64,000 bases of DNA. Source: Ruegeria spongiae. Lineage in GTDB: Bacteria > Pseudomonadota > Alphaproteobacteria > Rhodobacterales > Rhodobacteraceae. Positions 17,056-26,734 of the stretch are shown piece after piece. A program made the position numbers and the translations under genes. The stretch's first letter is position 1, and each line of letters begins with the position of its first letter. Where the stretch lies: assembly GCF_023502395.1 (NCBI RefSeq), contig NZ_JAMFMB010000020.1, positions 24,925 to 88,924 on the forward strand, in the 5' to 3' direction. The notes beneath the pieces are model-generated. The model had not been told where the DNA came from. It ran no database searches and saw nothing but the letters and a program-made list of their open reading frames with translations.

Positions 17056-18621
17056 TCACTCGATGCCATGTCGGCGCAGCGCTTCGGCCATCCGCGCACG
17101 ATAGGTGTCGTCGCGAAACGGGAATGAGCGGAAGAACTGCGCCTGAGTGATGTCCTGTCGCTGTTGCAGCAGCCGCTCGGCCCAGCTGGCGGCCTCACCG
17201 GGTTTGCCGGCCATGTCGTTGAGTGCGACGGCGATGGCCTTGATCAGGTAATGCGAGCCGGGCGCGTTGGCGGACCGTTCGATCCATTTCGCCGCCTCAT
17301 AGTCGCGGTTCTGTTGCGACAGGCTGATCGCGCGGGTGCCCAACATGGCATACAGCATCGGGTCCAGCGGGCTGAGCGCGCGGGCCTCATCCGACAGACG
17401 GCGACCCGTATCGCTTGCGCCCGATACGGTTTCGGTCCACGCGCGGGCATAGAGACCTTGCGCAAAGCTGGGGCTGAGCGAGGTGGCGCGACCCAGCCAG
17501 CTTTGCGCGCCGGTCAGGTCGTCGACCAGCCACAGCGAGCGCCCCATGTTGAAATTGGTGAACGGGTCCATCGGGTCCAGCTCGATCCCGCGTTCGGCAG
17601 AGCCACGCGCCGCGTTGACCGCTACGTCGCGGTTGGTGCCGTAGTGCATGAAGGCGGTCTTGAAATGGGCGAAGGACAGCGCCGCATGGGCGCGGGCAAA
17701 GCCGGGGTCCAGCGCGATGGCCTTTTCGAACATCGCAATCGCGCGGGCATTGTCGCTTTGGTCAAAGCGATAGAGCGATTGCAGGCCCAGGTGATAGGTC
17801 GCCCAGACGTCGATGTTCTCGGGTGATTGCAGCCGGGCCTTGGCGGCCTCGCTCAGCGGGATCTGCATTTCGACCGCAAAGATCACCTGCGCCACGATGG
17901 TTTCGCGGATTTGGTGCACCTCCTCCAGCGGTGACTGGAACCGCTCGGCCCAGATCACTTGACCGTCCGAGGTCTCGGCCAGTTCCACGCTGATGCAGAC
18001 CTGCCGCCCGATCATCTCGACGCTACCGGTCAGGCAATAGCGCACGCCCAGTTTCTGCCGGATTTCGACCAGATTGCCGTTGCCAGAGCGGAACCGGAAG
18101 GATGAACCGCGCGCGATCACCGAGATCCAGCGCAGACGCGAGATGGCGGCGATCAGCTCATGCGGGATCGCCTCGCTGAGGGTGGCGGCGGTCATGTCAC
18201 CGCCGAGGATATCAAAAGGCAGGATCGCCAGAGAGGGGCGGCGCGAGGCTGCGATCCACTCTTCCTCGGGCTGGTCCAGATCGGTCTGGCGTTCCTGCGT
18301 GGTGGCGGGGCCGGGCGTTTCGAGCTGGGCGACCCAACGCAAGCCTTTGCCATGCACGGTCTTGATAGCGGCCTGCAGGGTGCCGGAATCGTCCACTGCG
18401 CGACGGGCGGATTTGATACAGGTGGACAGGGCGGCATCCGACACCGCCCGCCCGTCCCAGAGTACATCGAACAGCTCGTCCTTGCCGACCAGCCGGTCGC
18501 GGTGTTCGATCAGGTGCTGGATCAGCGCCAGCGCCAGAGGTTCGGCCTCGACAAGCGCATCGCCGCGGCGCAATTCCTGCCGCGCTTTATCCAGTGAAAA
18601 CGCCCCGAACCGGTAGATCAT
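17056..18621 (-). CDS. winged-helix (OmpR/CadC-type) regulator with TPR domain
   Basis: The 521-residue protein starts with an OmpR-type winged helix (residues 1-98; GKDELFDVLWDGRAVSDAAL, then VHGKGLRWVA). A linker leads to the segment SLAILPFDIL (about 135-145), found in adenylate-cyclase-associated TPR regulators, and then to tetratricopeptide repeats (about 260-480), for example AIAMFEKAIALDPGFARAHA. No membrane helix is evident, so unlike CadC it should be cytoplasmic. It probably senses a small ligand or protein partner through the central domain. The target genes are unknown. It is separated from cysK by about 160 bases and is followed by the VOC/malic enzyme pair on the same strand. 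Confidence 0.85.
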   Translation of the reverse strand: MIYRFGAFSLDKARQELRRGDALVEAEPLALALIQHLIEHRDRLVGKDELFDVLWDGRAVSDAALSTCIKSARRAVDDSGTLQAAIKTVHGKGLRWVAQLETPGPATTQERQTDLDQPEEEWIAASRRPSLAILPFDILGGDMTAATLSEAIPHELIAAISRLRWISVIARGSSFRFRSGNGNLVEIRQKLGVRYCLTGSVEMIGRQVCISVELAETSDGQVIWAERFQSPLEEVHQIRETIVAQVIFAVEMQIPLSEAAKARLQSPENIDVWATYHLGLQSLYRFDQSDNARAIAMFEKAIALDPGFARAHAALSFAHFKTAFMHYGTNRDVAVNAARGSAERGIELDPMDPFTNFNMGRSLWLVDDLTGAQSWLGRATSLSPSFAQGLYARAWTETVSGASDTGRRLSDEARALSPLDPMLYAMLGTRAISLSQQNRDYEAAKWIERSANAPGSHYLIKAIAVALNDMAGKPGEAASWAERLLQQRQDITQAQFFRSFPFRDDTYRARMAEALRRHGIE

Positions 18622-18668
18622 CGCCAGATCATAGCAGCAAACGCGGTTCTGTCTAAATCCTGTGCCGC

Positions 18669-19916
18669 TCAGTCGAAGACATGGCCATGCTGATACTGCT
18701 CATCCTGCCCGGCGGCAGCGGTCAGGGCGGCGACATTGTCCTTGGTGAAGAAGCCATCATATTTGTGGCAGCGCTCGATATATTCGGTGATCAGCAGCGT
18801 GTAGCGCGAGTGTTTCGAGAAGATCTGTTTCAGGTTCGGATCGTCTTTGCATTCGCCAACCACATGGGCCAGGAACGGCACGCCTTCGTCCTTCAACGTG
18901 TTGACCACGAAATCGACGTTCTTTTCGCCGCCCGTATGGTCGCCATCCTTGATCTCGACCGCCATGTGATGCAGGCGGCGACCGAAATTGCGCACGAAAT
19001 CCTCGGTCGGCATCGGTAGCTGGTCAAAGGAGTTCACGAAAGACGGCGTGTTGTTGGCGGTAAAGACCTTGGCGGGCGATTTCTTGTCGTCATCCACATG
19101 CGGGTTGCGGTTGACATTGGTGGACGAGTTCATGTCCGAAATGTTGTAAGCGCCCCAGAAATAATAGGGCACCATGGTGAGGAATTCGAGGATCGCATCC
19201 TCGCGCTCACCGGCCAGAATGCGCGTCGCCATGTGGTCAAGCCCCAGCATCAGCGGCGAGATATTGCTGTCAGCGCCAAAGGCGGCGGCCTTGTCCAGAC
19301 GCGTGCGTTCCTCGGTGCTGAGTTCGATCACATCGCCCAGGCCCAGCGAGTTGGGATTGTTGAAATCCAGATTGGAATACCCCACCCGATTGGCGGTGAA
19401 ATCCGACGGTGTCGAGAACAGAAACCCGTTGCCGGTATAGAACGGGTTTTCCGTGTCACCGGCATATTCGAACCGCATGTTCTGATCCTCCAGCGTGTCG
19501 CGCAGGAATTTCAGGTCGGTCGCGGCATAGATCTCGCCCACATAACGGGTCTGCGGCAGCTTGCGCGCCAGCGGGTACATGCGGTTGATGCGGGGGATGA
19601 AATCCTCGAACCCGTCGCTGAGCGGCGCCATCAGGATCAGCGCCGGGTAGTCGGGATGGGAATGCAGCACCGAGAACCGGTGCGTGCGGCCCAGATAGCT
19701 GGCCGTGTGCCGGTAGGGGGTCATCACGTAAAGCTCGACAATGGTGTCCAGCATCGCGTCCGGTTCAACCTGCTGGACCACGGCGCGCATATTTCCGACC
19801 TGATCGGAAATGCCCGAGGATTGGCGACGCTCGTAGATGCGGGGCAGATACTCGGTAAAGAAGTCCGAGTTCTTCTTGTCTCCACGGGGCTGGTAGCTTT
19901 TCAGGTCGAACGTCAT
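18669..19916 (-). CDS. HPPD-like vicinal oxygen chelate protein, function unknown
   Basis: I do not recognise a named family, but the C-terminal half resembles 4-hydroxyphenylpyruvate dioxygenase. A facial triad can be proposed from His228 (LGLDHMATRI), His317 (RRLHHMAVEIKDG) and Glu378 (LLITEYIERC). The end DGFFTKDNVAALTAA parallels the HPPD C-terminal helix. The N-terminal half (1-220) has no obvious metal residues. With the ATG at 19916 it has 415 residues, GGAG seven bases upstream, and shares TGATG with the malic enzyme stop. Coupling to malic enzyme suggests a metabolic role around pyruvate or a 2-oxoacid. It may be a dioxygenase or a structural VOC relative. Confidence 0.6.
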   Translation of the reverse strand: MTFDLKSYQPRGDKKNSDFFTEYLPRIYERRQSSGISDQVGNMRAVVQQVEPDAMLDTIVELYVMTPYRHTASYLGRTHRFSVLHSHPDYPALILMAPLSDGFEDFIPRINRMYPLARKLPQTRYVGEIYAATDLKFLRDTLEDQNMRFEYAGDTENPFYTGNGFLFSTPSDFTANRVGYSNLDFNNPNSLGLGDVIELSTEERTRLDKAAAFGADSNISPLMLGLDHMATRILAGEREDAILEFLTMVPYYFWGAYNISDMNSSTNVNRNPHVDDDKKSPAKVFTANNTPSFVNSFDQLPMPTEDFVRNFGRRLHHMAVEIKDGDHTGGEKNVDFVVNTLKDEGVPFLAHVVGECKDDPNLKQIFSKHSRYTLLITEYIERCHKYDGFFTKDNVAALTAAAGQDEQYQHGHVFD

Positions 19917-21580
19917 CATGCGTCTCCGGTTGCGTAGTCTTGGTAATGCGGGGTCCAGAATTTGGCGGCAATCGCAGCCTCAAGCGCGTCTCTGCTGGTC
20001 TTTGGGGCAACACTGTCGGCCTGCGCGGTCAGCCCAACGGCCAGCGCGATCTGGCGGCTGACGTCGCGGATATCGGACACATCCGGCAATAGGCTGGCGC
20101 GACGATCAGCCAGCGCGGGCGAGAGCGCGGCCAGCGCTTCGGCGGCGGCGATGAACATCGTCTCGGTCACCCGTGTCGCGTTTGCAGCCAGCACGCCCAG
20201 ACCCATGCCGGGAAAAATGTACGAGTTGTTGCATTGGGCGATGTGGTGGGTGTCACCCTTGTAGCTGACCGGATCAAAGGGGCTGCCAGTGGCGACGATG
20301 GCTTTGCCATCGGACCAGTGGATGATCTGTTCAGGTGTGGCCTCGATCCGCGAGGTCGGGTTCGACAGCGGTAGCACGATCGGGTGATCGCTGTCTGCGG
20401 CCATGGTACGGATGATCTCTTCGGTGAACAGCCCGGCCTGACCGCTGACGCCAACCAGAATGTTCGGTTTGGCATGGGTGATCACGTCGAGCAGCGAGAT
20501 GTCGCCTGCGGCCCAGTCTCTCACGCTTGCGGCGGGATGCGCCAGCGGTTGCTGGAAGGGCAACAGGCCCTGCATGGCATCGGTGAGCAGCCCGTGGCGG
20601 TCAACCATGTAAACCCGGTCGCGGGCCTCTGCCTCACTCAGTCCCTGTTTGACCATCAGCCGGATCAGCTCTTCGGCGATGCCCGCACCTGCCGATCCCG
20701 CGCCCAGAAAGGCGATGCGCGAGTCCTTGAGGGGCACGCCAGTCACATTGGCCGCCGCCAGGAGCGTGCCAGCGGTGACCGCGGCGGTGCCCTGAATGTC
20801 GTCATTGAAGGTACACAGTTGATCGCGGTATTTCTCAAGCAAAGGGGCGGCGTGCTGCTGGGCGAAATCCTCGAACTGCAGCAGTACCTGCGGCCATTTC
20901 CGTTTCACCGCCTGCACGAAGAGATCGACGAACTCGAAATACTCCTCTCCCGAGATGCGCTCATGCCGCCAGCCGATATACATCGGATCGTCCAAGCGTT
21001 CCTGATTGTTGGTGCCGGGATCGAGCAGGATCGGCAGGGTCACCGCCGGGTCGACCCCACCGGCCCCGGAATAGAGCGACAGCTTGCCGATCGGGATGCC
21101 CATGCCGCCCGCGCCCTGATCGCCAAGGCCCAGAATGCGCTCGCCATCGGTAACCACGATCGCCTGCACATCCGTGTTGATGGCATTGTCGAGGATCTGT
21201 TCGATCTGGTCCCGCTCGGGGTAGGGGATGATCAGCCCGCGCGGGTGGCGGTAGATCTCGCTGAACTGCTTGCAGGCATCGCCGACGGTGGGCGTGTAGA
21301 TGATCGGCATCATCTCGGGCAGATGGCGGATCAGCAGGGCATAGAACAGAACCTCGTTGTCGTCCTGCAAGTTGCGCAGATAGATATGCTGTTCGATGGG
21401 CGAGGCCTGGGACCGGAACGCGGCATGGGCGCGGATGATCTGTTCGTCGAGTGTTTCGATATGCGGTGGTAGCAGGCCCGTGAGGCCAAGCTGGTCACGC
21501 TCGGCCTGCGAAAAGGCGGTTCCTTTGTTCAGCAGGGGGTTGGCCAGATAGTGCAGATTTGCGGGGCCGGTCTGTGTCAT
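19916..21580 (-). CDS. NAD-type malic enzyme
   Basis: Decarboxylates malate to pyruvate. The 554-residue protein has the large single-domain-type architecture of SfcA/MaeA malic enzymes and no phosphotransacetylase tail. Visible motifs are [55 protein letters not shown] and the Rossmann loop [28 protein letters not shown] and [13 protein letters not shown] are further family blocks. The ATG at 21580 has AGGAG eight bases upstream. The frame stays open upstream of this but without a ribosome site. The stop overlaps the next gene, the HPPD-like protein. Confidence 0.95.
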   Translation of the reverse strand: MTQTGPANLHYLANPLLNKGTAFSQAERDQLGLTGLLPPHIETLDEQIIRAHAAFRSQASPIEQHIYLRNLQDDNEVLFYALLIRHLPEMMPIIYTPTVGDACKQFSEIYRHPRGLIIPYPERDQIEQILDNAINTDVQAIVVTDGERILGLGDQGAGGMGIPIGKLSLYSGAGGVDPAVTLPILLDPGTNNQERLDDPMYIGWRHERISGEEYFEFVDLFVQAVKRKWPQVLLQFEDFAQQHAAPLLEKYRDQLCTFNDDIQGTAAVTAGTLLAAANVTGVPLKDSRIAFLGAGSAGAGIAEELIRLMVKQGLSEAEARDRVYMVDRHGLLTDAMQGLLPFQQPLAHPAASVRDWAAGDISLLDVITHAKPNILVGVSGQAGLFTEEIIRTMAADSDHPIVLPLSNPTSRIEATPEQIIHWSDGKAIVATGSPFDPVSYKGDTHHIAQCNNSYIFPGMGLGVLAANATRVTETMFIAAAEALAALSPALADRRASLLPDVSDIRDVSRQIALAVGLTAQADSVAPKTSRDALEAAIAAKFWTPHYQDYATGDA

Positions 21581-21742
21581 CACGGAATCTCCTGACGTGA
21601 ACATCACCTTGCATGTGACAACCATGCACATCACAGCCGCTTTGGGGAAGCTTGGAGTTCACCCAAAAACCAGCTATTTTGCGGGTTTAGCTGTTGTCGG
21701 TCTATGTGCATTGGGCCATGCGGGGCAGGAGGAGACAGCGCG

Positions 21743-22483
21743 ATGTCCGGGCAAGCGGGACCCCGCAGGTTTTTCGAGGTGATCGGAGAGGATCCCGCGT
21801 GCCGCCTTAGCCCCTATTGCTGGCGAATACGGATGGCACTGGCCCATAAGGGGTTGAGTTTTGAGCCGCAGCCCTGGCGCATCACCGAAAAACACCGCAT
21901 CGCCGCATCGGGTGGAATCACCGCGCCGGTGCTGGTGGACGGTAGACGGTGGTTGCGCGACAGCTGGAAGATCGCGCTTTATCTTGAGGAGACCTATCCT
22001 GCGCACCCGCTTATGGCCGGTCCCGCCGCCCTGTCGCGATGCCGTTTCCTGAACAGCTGGGCGGATGGCACGCTGCATCCGGCGCTGTTCCGCGCGGTGA
22101 TCGCCGAGCAGTTCCCGCTGACCGCCGAGATCGACAAGGCGTATTACCTGGAGCGAACGCTGATGAAGTTCGGCCAGAGCGTCGAGCAGATCGGTGCAGA
22201 TCCCGACCCCGCCGCCGCGCTGGTCAGCAACGCACTGGTCCCGGTTGAGGATGCACTTTCCCTTGCGCCTTATCTGGGGGGTGATGCGCCTGATTATGGG
22301 GACTATATCCTGTTTGGTACGTTTCAGTGGGCGCGGGTGGTCAGTCGGCGGCACTTCTGGCCGCAAGGCTCGGCGTTGGAGCGCTGGTTCGACGCGCTGT
22401 TGGATGCCTTTGATGGCATGGGCCGGGCGCAGCCGCCACGCGCCCATTGGGACCTGCCGCCGCTGACGTGCCTTGCCAGATAG
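21743..22483 (+). CDS. glutathione S-transferase family protein
   Basis: The 246-residue protein has an N-terminal thioredoxin-like domain starting FEVIGEDPACRLSPYCWRIR. Serine or tyrosine in SPYCWR lies where the GST catalytic residue sits. APVLVDGRRWLRDSWKIALYLE contains the cis-proline and glutathione gamma-glutamyl site (DS). The C-terminal helical domain includes PYLGGDAPDYGDYILFGTF. The ATG at 21743 follows a strong AGGAGGAGA site. It is divergent from the malic enzyme gene. The substrate is unknown. It resembles the GST group often found in roseobacters near beta-etherase-like proteins, which is only a loose similarity. Confidence 0.88.
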   Translation: MSGQAGPRRFFEVIGEDPACRLSPYCWRIRMALAHKGLSFEPQPWRITEKHRIAASGGITAPVLVDGRRWLRDSWKIALYLEETYPAHPLMAGPAALSRCRFLNSWADGTLHPALFRAVIAEQFPLTAEIDKAYYLERTLMKFGQSVEQIGADPDPAAALVSNALVPVEDALSLAPYLGGDAPDYGDYILFGTFQWARVVSRRHFWPQGSALERWFDALLDAFDGMGRAQPPRAHWDLPPLTCLAR

Positions 22484-22513
22484 GCTAGACGCAATCCAAA
22501 CGAAATTAATCGC

Positions 22514-23296
22514 TCACTGCTCGTGTTGGTCCCAATAAGGCAGGTTTTTCCGCAAATCTTCTGCGTCTGCGGTGACATCAACGGCTTCCATCACGCGGAC
22601 CAGATCTTTTGCGAACTCGGGAAACAACTCGAGCGGAAGCGGCGGGGCAACCGGACCACCGCCGGCGAACAGCAAGCGCACCCTTATTCCCTTGTAATCA
22701 ATAAAGAGACGGCAAAAGGACAGAGCTTCAGGATGGCGAGGAAAACTCTTGCTGCATGTTATGACGTGAGGTGGGGGGGCATCGGAGCCATCGACTTGGT
22801 GCGTGTATACGAAGGCCGGAGCATCAACGAAGGCAGAGGTTTCCGGGCTGTAGTATTTGTAAATGTCGTAGGCTGAGCCGCCAAAACGGGCGTCTCCAAC
22901 TTTTTGTTTTCGCTGAATAATTGTATCTAATTTATGGTCAGAGCGTGCCACATACACGAGTCTCACCCCGGATACGGATTTATCATATCGCAGATCTTCA
23001 ACACGCCTTGGGTTCACGAACAACCGCATGACGCGTTCGTCAGGACCGCGATCACTTGTCGGTGGCTGGCAAACGCGAATGATGATGTCGCCGATTTTTA
23101 TGAGGCCACCGTCTGGCAGAAATGGTTCCGCACTTGGAGATAGCCCCAGATCCCCCTCGCACCATGCCTGTGACGGGTCATGTGCTTCGGCAGGCAAGTA
23201 TTGCTCTATCTCGGCGCTCAAACCGGTTGAGAGGCACGACAATACTAGCAATGCAGGATACCAGCGAACTCCACACGATCTTAGGCCCAACTTCAT
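22514..23296 (-). CDS. hypothetical exported protein
   Basis: I do not recognise this protein. The ATG at 23296 gives 260 residues beginning with an apparent signal peptide (GVRWYPALLVLSCLSTGLSA). The mature part has several cysteines (CEGDLGL, RVCQPP, VITCSKSF, SFCRLF) and a segment HVITCSKSFPRHPEALSFC that could form two disulfides. The sequence reads less GC-rich than its neighbours, which hints at recent acquisition. It is convergent with the GST gene, with about 30 bases between them. A periplasmic location is likely. The start is uncertain because no well-spaced ribosome site is seen. Confidence 0.6.
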   Translation of the reverse strand: MKLGLRSCGVRWYPALLVLSCLSTGLSAEIEQYLPAEAHDPSQAWCEGDLGLSPSAEPFLPDGGLIKIGDIIIRVCQPPTSDRGPDERVMRLFVNPRRVEDLRYDKSVSGVRLVYVARSDHKLDTIIQRKQKVGDARFGGSAYDIYKYYSPETSAFVDAPAFVYTHQVDGSDAPPPHVITCSKSFPRHPEALSFCRLFIDYKGIRVRLLFAGGGPVAPPLPLELFPEFAKDLVRVMEAVDVTADAEDLRKNLPYWDQHEQ

Positions 23297-23540
23297 CCTC
23301 AAACTATTTGGCTCTGCTTTGGGGAGAATGACTGTTGTCTCAGAATTCTTCAATAGTGGTTCCTGCGCTTCAAATCGGTCGCTTGTTCAGCGTCGGTATT
23401 AGCTTGCTAGGGCTCTGATCAAGGTTTTGCTGTGCACGCCCAAAGCAGCGGCTTGCAGCGAGATCGTTCGAAACCAATCCAGTTGGCGAAACGGATCAAT
23501 ATAGCAACCGGAGGTTTCAATCTATTTGGTCAGTCCAAGC

Positions 23541-25121
23541 TCATCTGAGCAACGCGGCACGGTTGTCGCTGATATGTTTGGCGGTGCGGAACACCAGAGC
23601 AGCGAGCGTGGCGGTGGGGTTCACGGCGCCGGGGGTTGGGAACAGGCTTGCGCCCGCCAGAAACAGGTTCTCGACATCATGGGTCTGGCCAAAGGAATTG
23701 GTCACCGATGTCGCCGGATCGTCGCCCATGATCGTGCCGCCCATCATATGCATCGGCGCGCGTTGTCCGGCCCAGGGTGCGCTGACCCCCGCCGCCTTGA
23801 ATATCTTCAACCCCTCGGCCCTGGCCAGATCAGAGCGCGCGGCGTTGTCCTTGGGCAGGGTATTGGTGACCTTAGCGGCAGGCAGACCAAAGCGGTCTTT
23901 CTGGCTGTCCAGCTCTATCCGGTTTTCCGGGATACTGGTTTCTTCGCAGAGCACGGTCATGTTGCCGTAATGCCGGGCGGCGCGGCGCATATAGTCGTCC
24001 AGTGCCGCGCCATAAAGCTCGGGCCGGGCCAGCGCCAGCCCCAGCAGATCGTTGGGTTTTGTGGCCTGCGCCGCCAGCCAGGCGCGGCTGCCAAAGGCGC
24101 CTTTGGCGGGCGTCTTGTCGTCATAGCCCTCAAGACACAGCGTATTGGCCCCGGTCACGCCCCGATAGGGCTCGGTCTCGTCGGGGAATAACCCGTGGAT
24201 CGTGGTCAGCGCGTGCGATGTGAAATGCCGGCCCAGCAGCCCGCTGCCATTGCCCAGCCCGTCCGGGTGCTGGTCATTGGCCGAGAGCAGCAACAGGCGC
24301 GCGTTCCAGATCGTGTGGCAGGCCGGGATCACGATCGCGGCGGGCTGCACATGCCGCGCGCCCTGTTCGTCGAGGTATTCGACTCCGGTGGCGCGTTTGC
24401 CCGAGGGATCGGTGGTGATCTTGCTGACATAGGCATGATGGCGCAGCTTGGCCCCGGCCTTGAACGCCTTGGGCCATTGCAGCACCAGAGGGTTGGCCAG
24501 CGCACCGATCGGGCAACCCGCATCGCACCAGCCGTCCAGAATGCAGCCCGCTCTGCCGTCATAGCTCTGGCTGTTGACTGCCAGCGAGTTCGGCACCAGC
24601 GCCAGCCCCACTGCATCGAACCCTTTCTTCAGCGCCTGCGATTGGCGCGAGAGGGGCAGGGGCGGCATCGGATAGGGATCGCTCTGCGGTGACCATTGGT
24701 CGGCTTTGGCATCGCCGGAGACACCGAAATAGGTCTGCGCGTGGTCATACCATGGGCGCAGGTCGTCATATGTGATTGGCCAGTCCAGGCTTTTGCCGTG
24801 CAGCGTGTTGACCCGGAAATCATCCGGGTGCAGCCGGTACCAGTTGGCATACCAATGCAGCCCCGCCCCGCCCGTACCCCAGCCCATGGCGAAGTTCGCA
24901 GCCCCCACCAGATCGCCGGTCTCGATCACCTCAGGGCCCGCCCACCGCAGCCGTCGGGACCAGATTTGCGAGCTGACCATCTCGGACAGTTTGCGCTCTG
25001 GCCCCGCCTCCAGCACCAGAACCGAAAACCCCGCTTCGGCCAGTTCCGCGGCCATGGTGCTGCCCGCGATGCCGGAACCGGCGATGACCACGTCGACGGG
25101 ATCATGGGTGTGATCGGTCAT
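23541..25121 (-). CDS. GMC-family FAD oxidoreductase (gluconate/sorbitol dehydrogenase type)
   Basis: The 526-residue flavoprotein begins with a Rossmann motif (VVIAGSGIAGSTMAAELAEAG). GWGTGGAGLHWYANWYRL binds FAD and the C-terminal GASLFPTPGAVNPTATLAAL contains the conserved Asn of GMC oxidoreductases. A cysteine cluster (CILDGWCDAGCPIG, about residues 205-218) is typical of membrane-bound gluconate 2-dehydrogenase and FAD-GDH catalytic subunits. The ATG is four bases after the stop of the small-subunit gene. No cytochrome c subunit gene is seen on either side, so electron transfer to the respiratory chain would need a partner elsewhere. The sugar or alcohol substrate is unknown. Confidence 0.88.
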   Translation of the reverse strand: MTDHTHDPVDVVIAGSGIAGSTMAAELAEAGFSVLVLEAGPERKLSEMVSSQIWSRRLRWAGPEVIETGDLVGAANFAMGWGTGGAGLHWYANWYRLHPDDFRVNTLHGKSLDWPITYDDLRPWYDHAQTYFGVSGDAKADQWSPQSDPYPMPPLPLSRQSQALKKGFDAVGLALVPNSLAVNSQSYDGRAGCILDGWCDAGCPIGALANPLVLQWPKAFKAGAKLRHHAYVSKITTDPSGKRATGVEYLDEQGARHVQPAAIVIPACHTIWNARLLLLSANDQHPDGLGNGSGLLGRHFTSHALTTIHGLFPDETEPYRGVTGANTLCLEGYDDKTPAKGAFGSRAWLAAQATKPNDLLGLALARPELYGAALDDYMRRAARHYGNMTVLCEETSIPENRIELDSQKDRFGLPAAKVTNTLPKDNAARSDLARAEGLKIFKAAGVSAPWAGQRAPMHMMGGTIMGDDPATSVTNSFGQTHDVENLFLAGASLFPTPGAVNPTATLAALVFRTAKHISDNRAALLR

Positions 25122-25125
25122 GGGC

Positions 25126-25662
25126 TCACCATGGTTTGGGCGGGTCGATATGGGCCAGATAGGGAATGTCGAGCTGGGCAAAGCCTGCCTCGGTTCCATA
25201 GACCATATCCACCGCGTCGCTGCGGGAAATGAAGTAGAAGAAATTGGGGTCGGGGGTTGTCCAGGCTTCGGTTTTCGACCGGGCCGCCGCCGCCACGATC
25301 TCTCCGCTTTGCTGCGGGTCAAGCCGGGCGAACCCCATTGCAAAGCGATGCTGGCTTTCCTGTTCGATTCCGGCGATGCCACCGCGATAGAAGGGCAGCA
25401 TCGCGCCGCTGTCGAGATAGCGCAGCAGCAGCATGGACTCGCCAAAACGCCCCGAGATGTTCTGGTCGACATAGCGCGCCACCCCGGCCCGCGCCGCGCC
25501 GGGGGCCAGCAGATCACACCATTTCGACAGGGTCTCGGCCTCGGGATCGGTGAGTGACATGGGTCTGTCCCCTTCCTGGCTTTGGCCAAGTACCACGCGG
25601 GGCACCGTGCCAAGCAGCGCGGCGGTGCGGAGTATATTGGCGATGAAGCGTCTGCGTCTCAT
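25126..25662 (-). CDS. gluconate 2-dehydrogenase subunit 3-like small subunit (Tat signal)
   Basis: The 178-residue protein starts with MRRRRFIANILRTAALLGTV, a twin-arginine-like export signal. Its body carries the subunit-3 pattern LTDPEAETLSKWCDLLAPGA and, later, TPDPNFFYFISRSDAVDMVYG. This subunit acts as a Tat chaperone that carries the FAD subunit, which has no signal of its own, into the periplasm. The spacing of four bases to the GMC gene supports a complex. The start at 25662 is chosen for the Tat signal. Other starts upstream would add non-signal residues. Confidence 0.82.
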   Translation of the reverse strand: MRRRRFIANILRTAALLGTVPRVVLGQSQEGDRPMSLTDPEAETLSKWCDLLAPGAARAGVARYVDQNISGRFGESMLLLRYLDSGAMLPFYRGGIAGIEQESQHRFAMGFARLDPQQSGEIVAAAARSKTEAWTTPDPNFFYFISRSDAVDMVYGTEAGFAQLDIPYLAHIDPPKPW

Positions 25663-25809
25663 CCTGTCAGCGCCCTGTTGCGAGGGTTGTGCAACCAGTC
25701 TAAGCGATTTCAGGGTCTTCGGTCCAATCCGGGGTCCCACCACGCATCAAAACTCTTGCCGGATTGCGCATGGTCGCGTCCAATGAGCGGACAACAGGGA
25801 GGTCATGGC

Positions 25810-26214
25810 ATGTATGTCCTGGAGATCCTGTGGATCGTGCTGTTTCGCTTTGCGCCGCTGCCGCGGATCTGGGCGGTTTGTCTGATTGCGATCAATCTGG
25901 GCGCGCTGTTTTTTCTCGACACCACTTATGGCCTCGTTGCCTTGCTGGCCGCGCTGACGGGGATCGCGGTGATGATGGTGATCTATAGCAGGCTGGGCTT
26001 CGTGAGACTGCTGGGCATCGGGCATGTGTTCTGGATACCGATGCTGATCTGGTTCGCTGCGTCACTGCCCGACCGGCAGACCGACCCGGCGCTCTATTGG
26101 TGGGTGGTCGTGCTGATTGGCTTCAACACGGTGTCGCTGGTGATCGACGCGGCGGATGTGGTGCGCTATCTGCGCGGCGAACGGGCGCCGCATTATCGCT
26201 GGCGCGCGACATAG
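25810..26214 (+). CDS. small multi-spanning membrane protein, unknown function
   Basis: The ATG at 25810 has GGAGG seven bases upstream and gives 134 residues. About four membrane helices are visible: VLEILWIVLFRFAPLPRIWA, the LGALFFLDTTYGLVALLAAL region, FWIPMLIWFAASLP and WWVVVLIGFNTVSLVIDAAD. The C-terminus is short and basic (RGERAPHYRWRAT). I recognise no family. It is divergent from the dehydrogenase pair and convergent with the rhodanese gene. Confidence 0.7.
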   Translation: MYVLEILWIVLFRFAPLPRIWAVCLIAINLGALFFLDTTYGLVALLAALTGIAVMMVIYSRLGFVRLLGIGHVFWIPMLIWFAASLPDRQTDPALYWWVVVLIGFNTVSLVIDAADVVRYLRGERAPHYRWRAT

Positions 26215-26227
26215 CGGGGCTGAACTC

Positions 26228-26632
26228 TCAGTCCGGCTCGGCCGGGAATGCGACTGGGCCGCCCTGCTTCTCCCAGGTCGAGAACCCCTCTCGCAGGTGG
26301 GCAGCTTCGAACCCCATATCCTGCAGCGTTGCCACTGTGAGGGCCGAGCGCCAGCCCGAGGCGCAGTGGAACACATACTTTTTGCCGGGCTGGGCGAAGA
26401 CATCCTTGTGATAGGGGCTGTCGGGATCGACCCAGAACTCGATCATCCCGCGCGGGGCGTGGACGCTGCCGGGGATGAACCCGCTGCGCTGGCGTTCGCG
26501 CGGGTCGCGAATATCGACAATGACCACATCCGGGGTGTCGACCATCGCGATCAGGTCTGGTGTCTCGACCTCCTCGATACGGGCGCGGGCCTCGGCCACC
26601 ATCTGGGCGGAAGAACGTTTCAATTGGGTCAT
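26228..26632 (-). CDS. rhodanese-like domain protein
   Basis: This 134-residue single-domain rhodanese has the catalytic Cys90 in FHCASGWRSA. VVIVDIRDPRERQRSGFIPG and HLREGFSTWEKQGGP are typical flanking blocks. It probably transfers sulfane sulfur or acts in redox or signalling. GGAG lies five bases before the ATG. It is divergent from the FAD oxidoreductase gene. Confidence 0.92.
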   Translation of the reverse strand: MTQLKRSSAQMVAEARARIEEVETPDLIAMVDTPDVVIVDIRDPRERQRSGFIPGSVHAPRGMIEFWVDPDSPYHKDVFAQPGKKYVFHCASGWRSALTVATLQDMGFEAAHLREGFSTWEKQGGPVAFPAEPD

Positions 26633-26734
26633 GATGGCTCCGTGTCTCGATTAGCTGAACAGCGATATCGTAAATTGACACTGGCAACGGTGGCCTGCAA
26701 CGTGAATCCGGGTGCCGGATGGAGCGTGACCTGC

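Noticed and set aside
23541..25613. Single 690-residue fusion of the GMC oxidoreductase with an upstream part
   Set aside because: The upstream part is an out-of-frame reading of the small-subunit gene. The true start is the ATG at 25121.
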